Shown: positions 45,230-56,360 of the stretch, piece by piece
Layout of the letters: each line of letters starts with the position of its first letter
How positions within the stretch are numbered: position 1 is the stretch's first letter
NCBI RefSeq assembly: GCF_963259705.1
Contig: NC_081842.1
Coordinates: 88,280,433-88,344,432 of the forward strand
Origin: Myotis daubentonii
Lineage: Eukaryota; Chordata; Mammalia; Chiroptera; Vespertilionidae
DNA: 64,000 nt
Reading direction: 5' to 3'
Position numbers and translations under genes: made by a program
The notes under the pieces: generated by a model
What the model was told of the DNA's origin: nothing
Seen by the model: only the letters and a program-made list of their open reading frames with translations
Database searches by the model: none

Positions 45230-47227
45230 GAATTTAAATGGCAATAAATAAGTACAAATCAATAATAACCTTAAATGTAAACAGATTAAATGCTCCAATC
45301 AAAAGACATAGGGTAGCTGAATGGATATAAAAACATGACTCAACTATATAATGTCTACAAGAGACCCACCTTAGAACAAAAGATTCATACAGGATGAAAG
45401 TGAAGGGATGGAAAAATATTTTCCATGCAAATGGAAACAAACAAACAAAACTGGCATGGAAATACGCATATCTGACAAAATAGACTTCAAAATGAATGCT
45501 ATCACAAGAGACCTACATAAGGTCATTACATAATACTAAAGGGATTGATCCAACAAGAGAATATAACCCTGGGAAATATATAGGCACCCAACATAAGATC
45601 ACCTAAATATATTTAAAATAACTTCTGGAAGACTTTAAAGGAGAGATCAACAGCAATTCTGTCATAGTAGGGGACTTTAACACCCCACTGACTTCACTGG
45701 ATAGATCTTCCAGACAAAAAAACAAACCAGAAAACAGACTCTAAATGGTACATTGGATCCAATGGATTTAATTGGCATTTATAGAACATTTCACCCCAAA
45801 GCTATATTCTTCTCAACTACACATGGGTCATTCTCAAAGATAGAGCACATGCTACAACACAAAACAAGTCTCTACAAGTTCAAGAAGATTGAAATCATAT
45901 CAAGCATATTCTCAGATCACAATGGAATGAATTTAGAAATCAACTACAGTAAAAACATTAAAAAATATTCAAACACATAGAGGCTAAATAACATGTTATT
46001 AAACAATGAAAGGGTTAGCAACAAGATAAAGAAAAAACTGAAAAACTTTCTGGAAGCAAATGAACACAAAACAACCCAAAATAACTGGGACAGAACAAAA
46101 GCATTCCTGAGAGGAAGATCATAGATAGCACTACAGGCATACCACAAACAAGAGAAAACAACAGTAGACTATTTAACCCTACAACTTAAAGAACTAAAAA
46201 AAGAACAGCAAGAAAATCCTAGAGTAAGTAGAAGGAAGAAAATAGTAAATATTAGAGCAGAAATAAATGCCTTAGAGACTAAAAAAAAATAATACAAAAA
46301 AAAGCAATGAAATGAAGAGCTGGTTCTTTGAAAGGATAAACAAGACTGATGAACCAGACTCATGAAGAAACAAAGAGAGAGGACCCAAATAAATAAAATA
46401 AGAAACAAAAGCTGAGAAATCACCACTGACATCACAGAAATACAAACGTTTGAAAGGAATTACACTGAACAACTATATGTAAACAAGCTGGACAATGTGG
46501 ATGAAATGGACAAATTCCTAGAAAAATACAACTTCCCAAAACTGAATCAGGAAGTGTCAGAAAACCTGAATAGGCCAATAACAACTGATGAAATAGCAGC
46601 AGTAATCAAAATACTCTCAGCAAACAAAAGCCCTGGTTCAGACAGCTTTACAGGGTAATTTTACCAAACCTTCAAAGAACAACTAACACCTATCCTCCTC
46701 AAACTTTTACAAAAAAATTGAAGAGGAACAAACACTTCCAACTTCTTTATATGAGGCTAGCATTATCCTAATTCCAAAACCAGATAAAGACACTACATAA
46801 AAAGAGAATTACAGGCCAATATCCCTGATGAACATTCATGCTAAAATCCTCAACAAAATATTAGCAAATCAGATCCAGTAATATTAAAAAGATCATACAC
46901 CATGACCAGTGGGATTTATTCCATGCATGCAAGGCTGGTACAATATTTGCAAATCAATAAATGTGATATATCACATAAACCAATTGAAAGATAAAAATTA
47001 CATGATCATATCAATAAACACAGAAAAAGCATTCAACAAAGTCCAACCCCCTTTTTTGATAAAAACTCTCAGCAAAGTGGGTATAGATAGTTCATACCGC
47101 AATATAATAAATGCCATATATGACAAACCTATAGCCAACATCATACTAACTGGGCAAAAACTAAAACCATTTCCCCTAAGAACAGGAACAAGACAGGGAT
47201 GTCAGCTTTCACCACAATTATTCAACA
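45230..47227 (+). pseudogene. L1 ORF2 pseudogene (endonuclease and N-terminal RT)
   Basis: Endonuclease-like pieces are visible (frame 45753-45980: DPMDLIGIYRTFHP, FSDHNGMNLEINY). The RT start is at 46909-47230: [55 protein letters not shown]. The Helitron cuts the gene a few codons after that RQG motif, before the FADD catalytic box. Many stops precede. Confidence 0.87.
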
Positions 47228-48286
47228 CTAGGGGCCTGGTGCACGAAATTCGTGCACTGGATGTGTGTGTGGGGGGGGGTGTCCCTCAGCCTAGCCTGCC
47301 CCCTCTCACATACTGGGAGCCCTCAGGCGTTGACCCCCATCACCCTCCGATCGCCTGATCGGCCCCTTGCCCAGGCCTGACGCCTCTGACAGAGGCGTAG
47401 ACCCCCATCACCCTCCGATTGCCTGATCGGCCCCTTGCCCAGGCCTGACGCCTCCGCCAGAGGTGTCAGGCTTGGACACGGCACCCCCATCTCCCCCCAA
47501 TCACTGGCTCTGACCCCCGCCCAGGCCTGAGGCCTCTGGCCCAGGAATCAATCCTGGGCAGGGGACCCCCATCTCCCTCTGATCACTTGCTCCACCCCCC
47601 GCCCAAGCCTGACGCCTCTGACCCAGGCTTCAGGCCTGGGCAAGGGGACCATCATATCCCCCCAATCCCCGGCTCCGCCCCCCACCCAGGCCTGATGCCT
47701 CGGCCAGAGGAGTTGACCCTCATCACCCTCCAATCACCAATCACCGGATCGGCCCCTTGACCAGGCCTGAGGCCTCCGGCAGGGGACCCCCAGCTCCCCG
47801 CGGTTGCAGGCTCCGCCCCTGCCCAGGCCTAACGCCTCTGGCCTGGGCGTCCGGCCCGGGCAGCGGGGACCCGCAGCTGCAGCGGCCCCGCGATCGTGGG
47901 CTTCGCTTTAGGCCCAGGCAAGGGACCCCTAGCTCCTGGGACTGCCAGCCTCGACCGTGCCCAGCTCCCATCGCTGGCTCCACCCCTACTTCCTGCTATC
48001 ACTGGCCAGGGCGGAAAAGGCACCTGATTCTCTGATCATGGCTGGGGGGCAGGGCAAAGGTGGCCGCCTTTGCCCTGCCCCCCAGCTCTTAGCTCCCCCC
48101 TGGGTTTCCAATCACTGTCAGTGGCAGGGGGCTTCTTCCTGCTTTCCCTTTCGCCTCCCTGCATTGTGCCTACATATGCAAATTAACCACCATCTTGTTG
48201 GCAATTAATTTGCATATAGCCCTGATTAGCCAATGAAAAGGGTAGCGCTGTACGCCAATTACCATTTTTCTCTTTATTAGTGTAGA
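47228..48286 (-). mobile_element. GC-rich Helitron inserted in L1 ORF2, minus strand
   Basis: Minus-strand 3' end is CTAG at 47228-47231 beside GGCCTGGTGCACGAAATTCG (a perfect short hairpin GCACGAAATTCGTGC). The 5' end on the minus strand is TCTACACTAATAAAGAG (48286 back). Host A at 47227 and T at 48287, interrupting TTCAACA/TAGTACTGG of L1. About 47330-47830 is a tandem array of roughly 65-75-bp units on GCCCAGGCCTGACGCCTCTG. No captured exon recognised; frames at 47548-48208 are repeat products. Confidence 0.93.
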
Positions 48287-48330
48287 TAGTACTGGAAATC
48301 CTAGCCACAGCAATCAGACATCCAAAATTG

Positions 48331-48423
48331 ACATCCCTTGAGGGGTCCCAGATTGGAGAGGGGGCAGGCCAGGCTGAGGAACACCTCCCCCTCATGCATG
48401 ACTTTCGTGCACCGGGCCTCTAG
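48331..48423 (+). mobile_element. Helitron 3'-end fragment in L1
   Basis: Matches the last 90 bp of Helitron 34342 (CATCCCTTGAGGGGTCCC, GCAGGCCAGGCTGAGG) and ends GCACCGGGCCTCTAG with T after. There is no 5' Helitron end; it abuts L1-like TCCAAAATTG directly. Confidence 0.8.
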
Positions 48424-48649
48424 TATGCATATATAAATAACCCATGGACACAGACAATATGGTGGTGGAGGCCTGGTGTGGAGGATGGGGATGGAATAGA
48501 AGGGGTCAATTGGGGGAGGAAAGGGGACATATTTAATACTTTCAACAATAAAGATTTTTAAAATTTTTTTAAAGAGATTTATCAAAATTTGAAAAAAAAG
48601 AGCTTAGGAAATTATCCGGCATATAACAGCTGTTCAACATATATTTTCC

Positions 48650-48930
48650 TTTGATATTTCTATTATTATTGTCTCCTGCACAGTGTCAGGAAGATAGTTG
48701 ATGCTCAGTAAGTATTTAATATTGGATGAATAAATGGCAAAAGTCAAGCATTGCTTTAAAGAAAGTATATTTCTGTGTGTTGTTCTGTATACAATTTATA
48801 TATTTTAAAAAATATATTTTGAAAGATAAGACAGTAGTATATTTGAAACTAAGAAAAATTATTCTTTTTACATAAGGCTAAATATTTCCTTTGCCTGAAT
48901 GCTGGGTTTATATAAAAATAAAATATCTTG
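48650..48930. other. Non-genic interval, possible L2/MIR tail
   Basis: CACAGTGTCAGGAAGATAG then TGCTCAGTAAGTATTTAAT and GGATGAATAAATGG (48670-48735) resembles the common L2/MIR 3' end. The rest is AT-rich. Confidence 0.45.
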
Positions 48931-48931
48931 C

Positions 48932-49190
48932 TCCAGCCGGTTTGGCTCAGTGGCTAGAGCATTGGCCTGCAGACTGAAGGGTCCCAGGTTCAATTTTGGT
49001 CAGGGGCACATACCTCAGTTAAATTGCAGGCTCACTCACATGCCTTGGTCAGTGTGCATGTGGGAGCCAACCAATCGATGTGTCTCTCTCACATCGATGT
49101 GTCTCTCTCTGTGTCTCTCCCCCTCCCTTTCACTCTCTCTAAAAAAATATCAATGGAAAAATTTCCTTGGGTGAGGACTAACAAAACAAA
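48932..49190 (+). mobile_element. VES-related SINE
   Basis: Head CAGCCGGTTTGGCTCAGTGG, B box GGTTCAATTTT, a duplicated TCGATGTGTCTCTCTC segment, and a TTGGGTGAGGAC block near the A-rich end. Confidence 0.9.
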
Positions 49191-49235
49191 AAAAGTCATA
49201 ATTAATTTTTAACAGCTCATACAAAAGTTCATTTA

Positions 49236-49312
49236 AATTATATGTAATACCCTTTGTAATACTTTAAGCAATAAATAAAAAAATAAATAAAAAAAAATAA
49301 AAAAAATTAATC
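49236..49312 (+). mobile_element. Extremely short L1 3' tail
   Basis: TAATACCCTTTGTAATACTTTAAGCAA (49245-49271) is identical to the last bases of the young L1 at 37655-37682, then an A-rich (AAATAAAA)n tail follows. Only about 35 bp of L1 body are present. Confidence 0.75.
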
Positions 49313-49727
49313 CAAGTTGAGTGTTTACACATTTTTAATTGTGACATTTTGATTAATGATTTTTTCCATACTTACGGTTTATTCTAAACTAGAATTAAAT
49401 TATGCATGCTGATAAATCATTAAATTGCATTCATATATGTACACATTTTTAAAAATGAGATCATTGAAAATAAATTATCATGAAATGACTATATTCATGG
49501 TATTATATTCTATAAGAAAAAACTTGACCTGTGAAATTAAAAGAAAAAGTTACCTCTTTAAAGAATGAAAAGGAGAATGGATAAGGTTTCTATTTCTTCA
49601 TGGCATAATTAATGTTCCCAATTTAAAATATAATTTTGCTTTGCCTTTGATAGTCTAAAAAAAAATTTCATAGCTGATAATCAGACATCATTTGTAGGGA
49701 CGAATATAACAATATTACATTTTAAAA
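49313..49727. other. AT-rich non-genic interval
   Basis: Nothing recognised. Confidence 0.5.
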
Positions 49728-50239
49728 AACAAAAAGCAGGGATTTCCAAGATGGCGGTTGGCAGGGCAGCAGTGAGGAAGAGAGTGTGAGTGAGGGAGTT
49801 AGCGAAAGGGATGTATGTGGACATGTGGTGTGTGCGTGTGTGAGTGAGGGACAGCTAGATCTCACAGGACCTTTGGGGCCTGCAGACCAGGCTCTCATAG
49901 CTGGGCAGCCTCTGCTACCACTGTAATCTCTCTTGGAGCACTGGCTCTCCCACAGAGGCCACGCCATCTTAAAGGGGAGAGTGGCTGTGACTGGGAGCCT
50001 AGCCTCACCTCCACCCAGGGTGCTCTCAGACACCACACAGGATCCTACAGCCACTCTGGCGAGGGTCCTGCGGCCTCAGCTGCTGACTCACAGACACTGG
50101 GACTCCAGCCTCCCCAGCTGAGGGCTCCTGTGAGTTCCAGAGGGCACTCCCCTCCCCCAAGCCAGATGCCTTAGCCCGGGGCACCACAACCCCACACACA
50201 TGCGCAAGCAGCCAAGCCTTATGCAGCAGCCCTGGGCTC

Positions 50240-50680
50240 AACCACAGGCACAGGCACTACAACCACTCCAGCAGGTGCATAAGCAACAACCACCTGCAAT
50301 GATGGGAGGAGCAGCCACTGCCCACAACCATGCAAACAGCTGAACTTTATGCAGCAGCCTCAGGAACCACAACTGCTCCAGCAGCTTCCACAGCTGCCAC
50401 CACCCGCAACCACTGGAGGAGCAGCCACTGCCCATAACCACACAAGGAGCAGTTGCCCCACGACCGCCTCCCGAGGAGCGACCACTGACCATGACTGCGC
50501 AAGGAGACCCACCCCGTGACCATGTGAGGAACAGCTGCCACGTGACGGCTCAAGGAGCAGCTGCCCCACAAGTGGCCACCCCACAAGCAGCCACCACCTG
50601 TGACTACCCAAGGAGCAGATACCTCCTAGACTGCCAGAGGAGCAGCCACCACCCACAGCCATGCAACTCACCACCAAGCC
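50240..50680 (+). repeat. Degenerate GC-rich repeat region in L1 5'UTR
   Basis: Recurrent GGAGCAGCCACTGCCC and ACAACCACTCCAGCAG blocks at spacings of roughly 30-90 bp. The long frames on both strands across it come from this periodicity. Tandem blocks in the 5'UTR are common in mammalian L1 promoters. Confidence 0.65.
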
Positions 50681-50739
50681 CACCACTGCAGCCGCAGACC
50701 CTGTGTGACTCAACACTTAGATCCTTTGGTGATAACAAA

Positions 50740-51509
50740 AATGGGGAGACAGAAGAACAACTCTCAAAGGAAAGAAGAGGAGGAATCGCCAGAAAAGGAA
50801 CTAAATGTAACAGAGGCATGCAATCTGTCAGAAAAAAATTTCAGAGCAAGGGTCATACAGTTCATAAACTGGATGGATGAGAAAACCAACAACCTATGGA
50901 AGAATCAGGAGGAAATAAAGAGTGATATAGCTACAATAAAAAACAATATGGAAGCTCTCAATAGAATACTAGGAGAAGCAGAGGACCAAATTAGTGAATT
51001 AGAAGATAGGGAAGCAAAACACACCCAACCTGAACTGCAACTGGAGAAAAAAATCAAAAGACAGGAGGAGATCCTGAGGGAGCTTTGGGACAACAAAAAC
51101 AAAGCAACATATGTATAATAGGGGTGCAAGAACTACAAGAAGAGGAGCAAGGGTTAGAAATTTATTTGAAAAAATAATATCAGAAAATTTCACCAATTTG
51201 GAGAAGAAAAAAATCACACAAGTACAGAGATTCCCAGACAGATGAACCCCAAAAGATCAACACCAAGACACATCATAATTACAAAGGCAAACATTAACAA
51301 TAAAGAGAGAATCTTAAATGCTTCAAAGAGATACAGACAGTTACCTACAAGGGGCCCTCATTAGATTATCAAATGATTTCTCAAAGGAAACACATCAGGC
51401 CAGAAAGGAATAGAAGGAAATATACAAAGTGATGCAAAGCAAGGGACTGAATCCAAGGATAACCTATCCAGCAAAGCTATCATTCAAAATTGAAGAGGAA
51501 ATCAGGAGC

Positions 51510-51563
<54 letters not shown>

Positions 51564-51622
51564 GGCTAAGGAAGTTTATAATTACCAAGCCACAATGCAA
51601 GAAATGCTAAAGGAACTGTCAT
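50740..51622 (+). pseudogene. L1 ORF1 pseudogene with (CA)n insertion
   Basis: Frame 50705-51118 carries the start MGRQKNNSQRKEEEESPEKE and the coiled-coil heptads (ILGEAEDQISELEDREAK). The RRM and C-terminal parts follow in other frames. A (CA)n tract of about 25 units at 51511-51562 replaces coding sequence in the C-terminal domain. Confidence 0.85.
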
Positions 51623-53068
51623 AAAAAGAAGAAAAAAGGGAGCGGGGAGAGAAGGAACACAAGCACAAAAAATAAAAATGGCTACAAAGAAGTACCTATC
51701 AATAATAACTTTAAATGTAAATGCTCTAAATGCTTCAATCAAAAGACATCAAGTGGCTGCATGGATAAGAAAATATGACCCAAAATATATGCGGTCTACA
51801 AGAGACCCACCTCAGAATAAGAGACTCACACAGACTGAAAGTGAAAGGATGGAAAAATATCATTCAGGCAAATGAAAATGAAAAAGAAAGCTGGGGTAGC
51901 AATACTTATATCAGACAAAATAGACCTCAGAGTAAAGTCCCTAACAAGAGATAAGGAAGGCCACTTCATAATACTAAAGGGATCAATACAACAAGAGGAT
52001 ATAACCCTGATAAACATATATGCACCCAAAGCAGGAGGACCCAAATACATAAAAAACTTCTGGAAAATATCGAGGGAGAGATCGACAGCAATACGATCAT
52101 AGCAGGGGACTTTAATACCCCACTGACATCACTGGATAAATCCTCTAGACAAAAAATCAACAAAGAAACAGCAATCCTAAATGACTCACTAGATCAGATG
52201 GACTTAATTGACATCTTCAGAACATTTCACCCCAAAGCTACAGAATATACATTCTTCTCCAGTGCACATGGAATATTTTCAAAGATAGACCACATATGGG
52301 GTCACAGGTAAAGTCTCTCCAAATTCAAGAAGATTGAAATAATAATCTTCTCAGACCATAATGGCATAATATTAGAAATCAACTGCAATGAAAACAATAA
52401 AAAAAAATTAAAACTCTAGGAGGCTGAATAGCATGCTGTTAAACAATGATTGGGTTACCAAAGAGATCAAAGATGAAATTAAAATCATCCTGGCAATGAA
52501 TGACAATAAAAACACAACAACCCAAAACCTCTGTGACACAGTGAAAGCAGTCCTGAGAGGGAAGTTCATAGCATTACAGGCCTACCTCAAAAAAACAAGA
52601 AAAACCAGTAATAAATTACCTAACTCTACAACTTAAAGAATTAGAAAGAGAGCAACAAGAAAAGCCCAGAGTGAGCAGAAGGAAGGAGATAATAAAGATT
52701 AGAGCAGAAATAAATGACATAGAGACAAAAAAAAACCCAAAAGATCAATGAAACTAGGAGTTGGTTTTTTGGAAGGATTGATGAACCTCTAGCCAGGCAC
52801 ACCAAGAAGCAAAGAGAAAGGACCCAAATAAACAAAATCAGAAATGATAGAGGTGAAATAACAACTGACCCCACCGAAATACAAAAGACTGTAAAAAAAA
52901 AAAATACCATGAACAACTCTACTCGAACAAACTAAACAATGTAGAGGAATTGGACATATTCCTAAAAAAATAGAACCTTCCAAAACTCAATCAAGAACAA
53001 TCAAAATATCTCAATAGGCCTATAACTAAGGAGGAAATTTTAGCAGTCATCAAAAAGCTTCCAGCAGC

Positions 53069-53300
53069 TGCCCTGGCCAGTTTGCCTCAGTGGATAGAGT
53101 GTCGGCATGCAGACTGAAGAGTCCCAGGTTCGATCCCAGCCAAGGGCACATGCCCAGATTGTGAGCGCAATCCCCAGTAGGGGGTATGCGGGAGGCAGCT
53201 GATCAGTGATTCTCTCTCATCATTGATGTTTCTATCTCTCTCCCTCTCCCTTTCTCTCTGAAATCAATAAAAAAATATATTTAAAAAAAAAGAAAAAAAA
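53069..53300 (+). mobile_element. VES-type SINE within L1
   Basis: Head GCCCTGGCCAGTTTGCCTCA, B box GGTTCGATCCC, tail AATCAATAAAAAAATATA. Duplication AAAAAGCTTCCAG on both sides (around 53055 and 53297). Confidence 0.93.
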
Positions 53301-53945
53301 AGCTTCCAGAAATGAAAGCCCAGGACCACACAGCTTCACAGGAGAGTTTTACCAAACAGCTCCTAGGGCTGTGGGAACTAAAGAGATAAAAACAAATGGG
53401 ACTATATCAAAATAAAAAGCTTCTGCACAGCAAAAGAAACCATCAACAAAACAATAAGAAATCCCACTACATGGGAGAACATATTTGCCAATGGTATCTC
53501 TGATAAGGGTTTAATCTCCAAAACTTATAGGGAACTCATACAACTTAACAAAAAGAAAATAAACAATCCAATCGAAAAAAATGGACAAAGGACCTAAATA
53601 GACATTTTTAGAAAGAAGGCATACAGAAGGCTATGAGACATATAAAAACATGCTCAAAGTCACTAATCAGCCAAGAGATGCAAATCAAAACAACAATGAG
53701 GTGTCAGCTCATACCTGTCAGAATGGCTATGATCAACCAATCAACCAACGGTAAGTACTGGAGAGGATGTGGAGAAAAAGGAACCTTCTTGCACTGCTGG
53801 TGGGATGCAAACTGGTGCAGCCACTGTGTAAAACAGTATGGAGTTTCCTCAAAAAACTAAAAATGGAACTCCCATTTGACCCAGTAATCCTACTTCTAGG
53901 AATATAACCCAAGAAACTAGAAACACCAATCAGAAAGGATATATG

Positions 53946-54175
53946 GCCCTGACTGGTTTGGCTCAGTGGTTAGAGCATTGGCCTGTGGACTGAAGGGTCC
54001 CAGGTTTGATTCCAGTCAAGTGCATGTACCTTGGTTGTGGGCACATCCTCAGTAGGGGGTGTGCAGGAGGCAGCTGATTGATGTTTCTCTCTCATCGATG
54101 TTTCTAACTCTCTATCCCTCTCACTTCCTCTCTGTAAAAAAACAATAAAATATATTTTTTTAAAAAAAGAAAAAA
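53946..54175 (+). mobile_element. VES-type SINE within L1
   Basis: Head GGCCCTGACTGGTTTGGCTC, B box GGTTTGATTCC, CATCGATGTTTCTAACTC block, AATAAAATATA tail. Duplication AGAAAGGATATATG (ending about 53945 and again about 54175-54189). Confidence 0.94.
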
Positions 54176-54721
54176 GAAAGGATATATGCACCCCTATGTT
54201 CATAGCAGCACAATTTACAACAGCTAAGATTTGGAAACAGCCTGAGTGCCCATCAGCAGATGAGTGGATTAGAAAACTGGTACATCTACATAATGGAATA
54301 CTACACTGCTGTAAAAAAGAAGGAATTCTTACTCTTTGCAACAGCATGTATGGAACTGGAGAGCATTATGCTAAGTGAAATAATGCTCTCCAGTCAGAAA
54401 AAGATAAATATCACATGATCTCACTCATTTGTGGAATGTAATGAACAACATAAACTGATGAACAAAAAGAGAACCAGAGTCATAGAAGTGTCGAACAGAC
54501 TGTCCAACCTATGAGGGAAGGCGGGGGGTGAGGGCTAAGAGATCAACCAAAGGACTTGTATGCAAGCATATGAGCATAACCAATGGAAATAGAGCGGGGA
54601 GGCAGAGGTGAGGGCATGTGCTAAGGGGTGGTGGCAACCGAGAAGTGGTCAAGGAGGAAAAAAGGAAACTTACGTAATACTTTAAACAATAAAGAAATTT
54701 AAATTAAAACAACAAAGAGCA

Positions 54722-55066
54722 CTAATGCTTATATAATATTCCTTAAAAATAATAAATTGAATCTCATTAAAATTTGTTTTTCTTTATAATCATGTGTAAC
54801 ACCCGTTATAATGAGATTCCAGTAATCCATAAATTTCCAGCTCTCATACCTTTTTAATAACTTTTGTCCTTTTCACTTATCACCATATTTCCTTTGAGAA
54901 AATTGAAAGTCAGTTGGTTTTCAGCTCAATATCTTTAATATTTTAAAATTAATTATTCATCTGTTGCTAAGTAAAAAAATAGATTTCTATATATAGTTAA
55001 ATTCAGAAACTGATTTACTCATTCTTTTTTAGTAATTCAATTTCATATTTCTCTCAGAATGAAACA
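54722..55066. other. AT-rich non-genic interval
   Basis: Nothing recognised. Confidence 0.5.
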
Positions 55067-55301
55067 TCTATAATAATAAAAGGGTAATATGCTAATTAGA
55101 TCGAACGTCCTTCCAGGTGTCGTTCCAGATGTCCTTCTGGACGAGGCTGGGGCCGGAGCAAAGCAGCCCGGGTCTCGGGCACCTGCTGACAGCGGCCGGA
55201 GGGAAGCAGCCCCGGTCCCGGGTGCTGAAGGGAAGCCGGTGCCAGAAGCCGGGGGAAGGAGGGCCTGCTCTTGCATGAATTTTCGTGCATTGGGCCTCTA
55301 G
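55067..55301 (+). mobile_element. Short HeliBat-like Helitron
   Basis: Starts TCTATAATAATAAAAGGG with ATGCTAATTAG, ends GCATTGGGCCTCTAG. Host A at 55066 and T at 55302. The interior is GC-rich with CCGG/CCCGG blocks; frames over it on both strands are not supported as genes. Confidence 0.92.
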
Positions 55302-55735
55302 TACATTAATATTCCCAAAGGACATATTCATGGGTTTGAATCATGTGTGTGCATTGCAGTGTGTCTCATATGTAGTTTTGTTTAATTATAATAGTTTAGT
55401 TTATATAATTAACTAAACTCTGCCCAATATTTTTGCAAAAAAATTATTTCTATGAGTGTTTTTTAATAGCATTCATAAAAACACAATGTGTGTTGGGGGA
55501 TAGTTTGTTGCTAAGGATATCTTAAAGAAAATCCACTAATTTTATTAGTAAATGTCTTCTTAAGAAAGCAATATTTTCCAATTCACTTTTTGTTTTTTCT
55601 TAAATCATAGGAAATCATGGCAATTCAGGGTTTCATTATTATGTTTCTCCTTGAAAATACCTAAGAGTGCTAAATTATTTTATATCATTACAGTTCTTTT
55701 GCCAGCATGTATGCAATTTATTGCCATTATGAAAA

Positions 55736-55822
55736 TCTATATTATAAAAGGCCTGTGGCCCTAACACCATAAGACCAGCACAGGTGGGCAGGGCCACGTG
55801 ATTTTGTGAGCTGGGCTTCTAG
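55736..55822 (+). mobile_element. Minimal Helitron, 87 bp
   Basis: Starts TCTATATTATAAAAGGCC, ends GTGAGCTGGGCTTCTAG. Host A at 55735 and T at 55823. Hardly more than the two termini; the 3' hairpin is weak. Confidence 0.8.
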
Positions 55823-55863
55823 TAGTTTCATAAAATATTGGTGATTTTGTTTACTTAAAATTT

Positions 55864-56053
55864 TTTAAAATATATTTGTATTGATTTCAGAGAGGAAGAG
55901 AGAGATAGAAACATCATTTATGGAAGAGAATCATTGACTGGCTGCTTCCTGCATGAGCCCGCAACCCGGGCATGTGCCCTTGACCGGAATTGAACCCAGG
56001 ACCCTTTAGTCCGCAGGCCAATGCTCTATCCACTGAACCAAATCAGCCAGGAT
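55864..56053 (-). mobile_element. VES-type SINE, minus strand
   Basis: Minus-strand head TTGGTTCAGTGGATAGAGC and B box GGTTCAATTCC. A 16-bp duplication TGTTTACTTAAAATTT (55848-55863 and 56054-56069). Confidence 0.93.
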
Positions 56054-56360
56054 TGTTTACTTAAAATTTACCAAAAATGTCTTCGTATTCATTTTGTTAA
56101 ATATCCTCTTAACTTAATTTTACTCTAATTCTTCAAAATTTATTAATTCCTCTATTATTAACTCTCTTTTTATCAGAGCATTCTGGTCTTGGAAATATAG
56201 TTTATTTTGCTTCTCTGCTACAATTTGTTTTTTATTTAAATCAACTTAAAATGAGACTAGAGCGTACCTACAGACCAAATAGAAGGAACAATTCCATTCT
56301 GTCTTTCGGGATTGCATTGCAACCCACAACCTCACCATCCCATTGCTGACATTACACACG

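Larger units (their letters stand above)
43317..48597 (+). mobile_element. L1 LINE with 5'UTR, ORF1 and partial ORF2; carries two Helitron segments
   Basis: The 5' end is near AAAAAAATGGTGGCAGAGTAAG. 5'UTR to about 44330, ORF1 remnants to about 45190, ORF2 from about 45230 to 47227, a Helitron (47228-48286), a few more bases of ORF2, a Helitron 3' fragment (about 48331-48423), then L1 3'UTR and tail (48425-48597). Duplication AAGAGTTTAGGA (43305-43316) and AAGAGCTTAGGA (48598-48609). Most of the ORF2 C-terminal half is missing at the second Helitron junction. Confidence 0.88.
43150..48650 (+). mobile_element. MIR SINE split by an L1
   Basis: Left part 43150-43316 (ACTTTGGGCAGGTTATTTAA, TATCCGTTCCCTTATC, CTAATAGGGTTATGGTAAAG). 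Right part about 48601-48640 (AGCTTAGGA, CCGGCATATAAC, AGCTGTTCAAC). They are separated by the L1 at 43317-48597, with target duplication AAGAGTTTAGGA/AAGAGCTTAGGA. Confidence 0.8.
51676..54385 (+). pseudogene. L1 ORF2 pseudogene (endonuclease and C-terminal parts, no RT core)
   Basis: 51678-52102: start MATKKYLSIITLNVNALNASIKRHQ then KAGVAILISDKIDLRVKS, the apurinic-type endonuclease. 52433-52636 continues it. After the SINE at 53069 and the deletion at about 53360, 53633-53860 and 54196-54378 code the C-terminal region ([35 protein letters not shown]). Several stops and shifts. The FADD catalytic box of RT is absent. Confidence 0.87.
49741..54710 (+). mobile_element. L1 LINE with RT core deleted; carries two SINEs
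   Basis: The 5' end is GATTTCCAAGATGGCGG. 5'UTR to about 50740, ORF1 remnants 50740-51620, ORF2 remnants 51676-54385, 3'UTR with AATAAAG and A-rich tail to 54710. Approximate duplication AACAAAAAGCA (49728-49738) and AACAAAGAGCA (54711-54721). SINEs are inserted at 53069 and 53946. At about 53360 the text jumps from GEFYQ-coding sequence to the region coding [10 protein letters not shown], removing the central RT domain. Confidence 0.9.

Noticed and set aside
47548..48208. Captured gene exons in the large Helitron
   Set aside because: The Pro/Gly/Arg-rich frames follow the tandem-unit period; no known protein domain seen.
50238..50880. Cys/Ser/Trp-rich and Pro-rich frames in the L1 5'UTR
   Set aside because: They arise from the degenerate 5'UTR repeat and are open on both strands at once.
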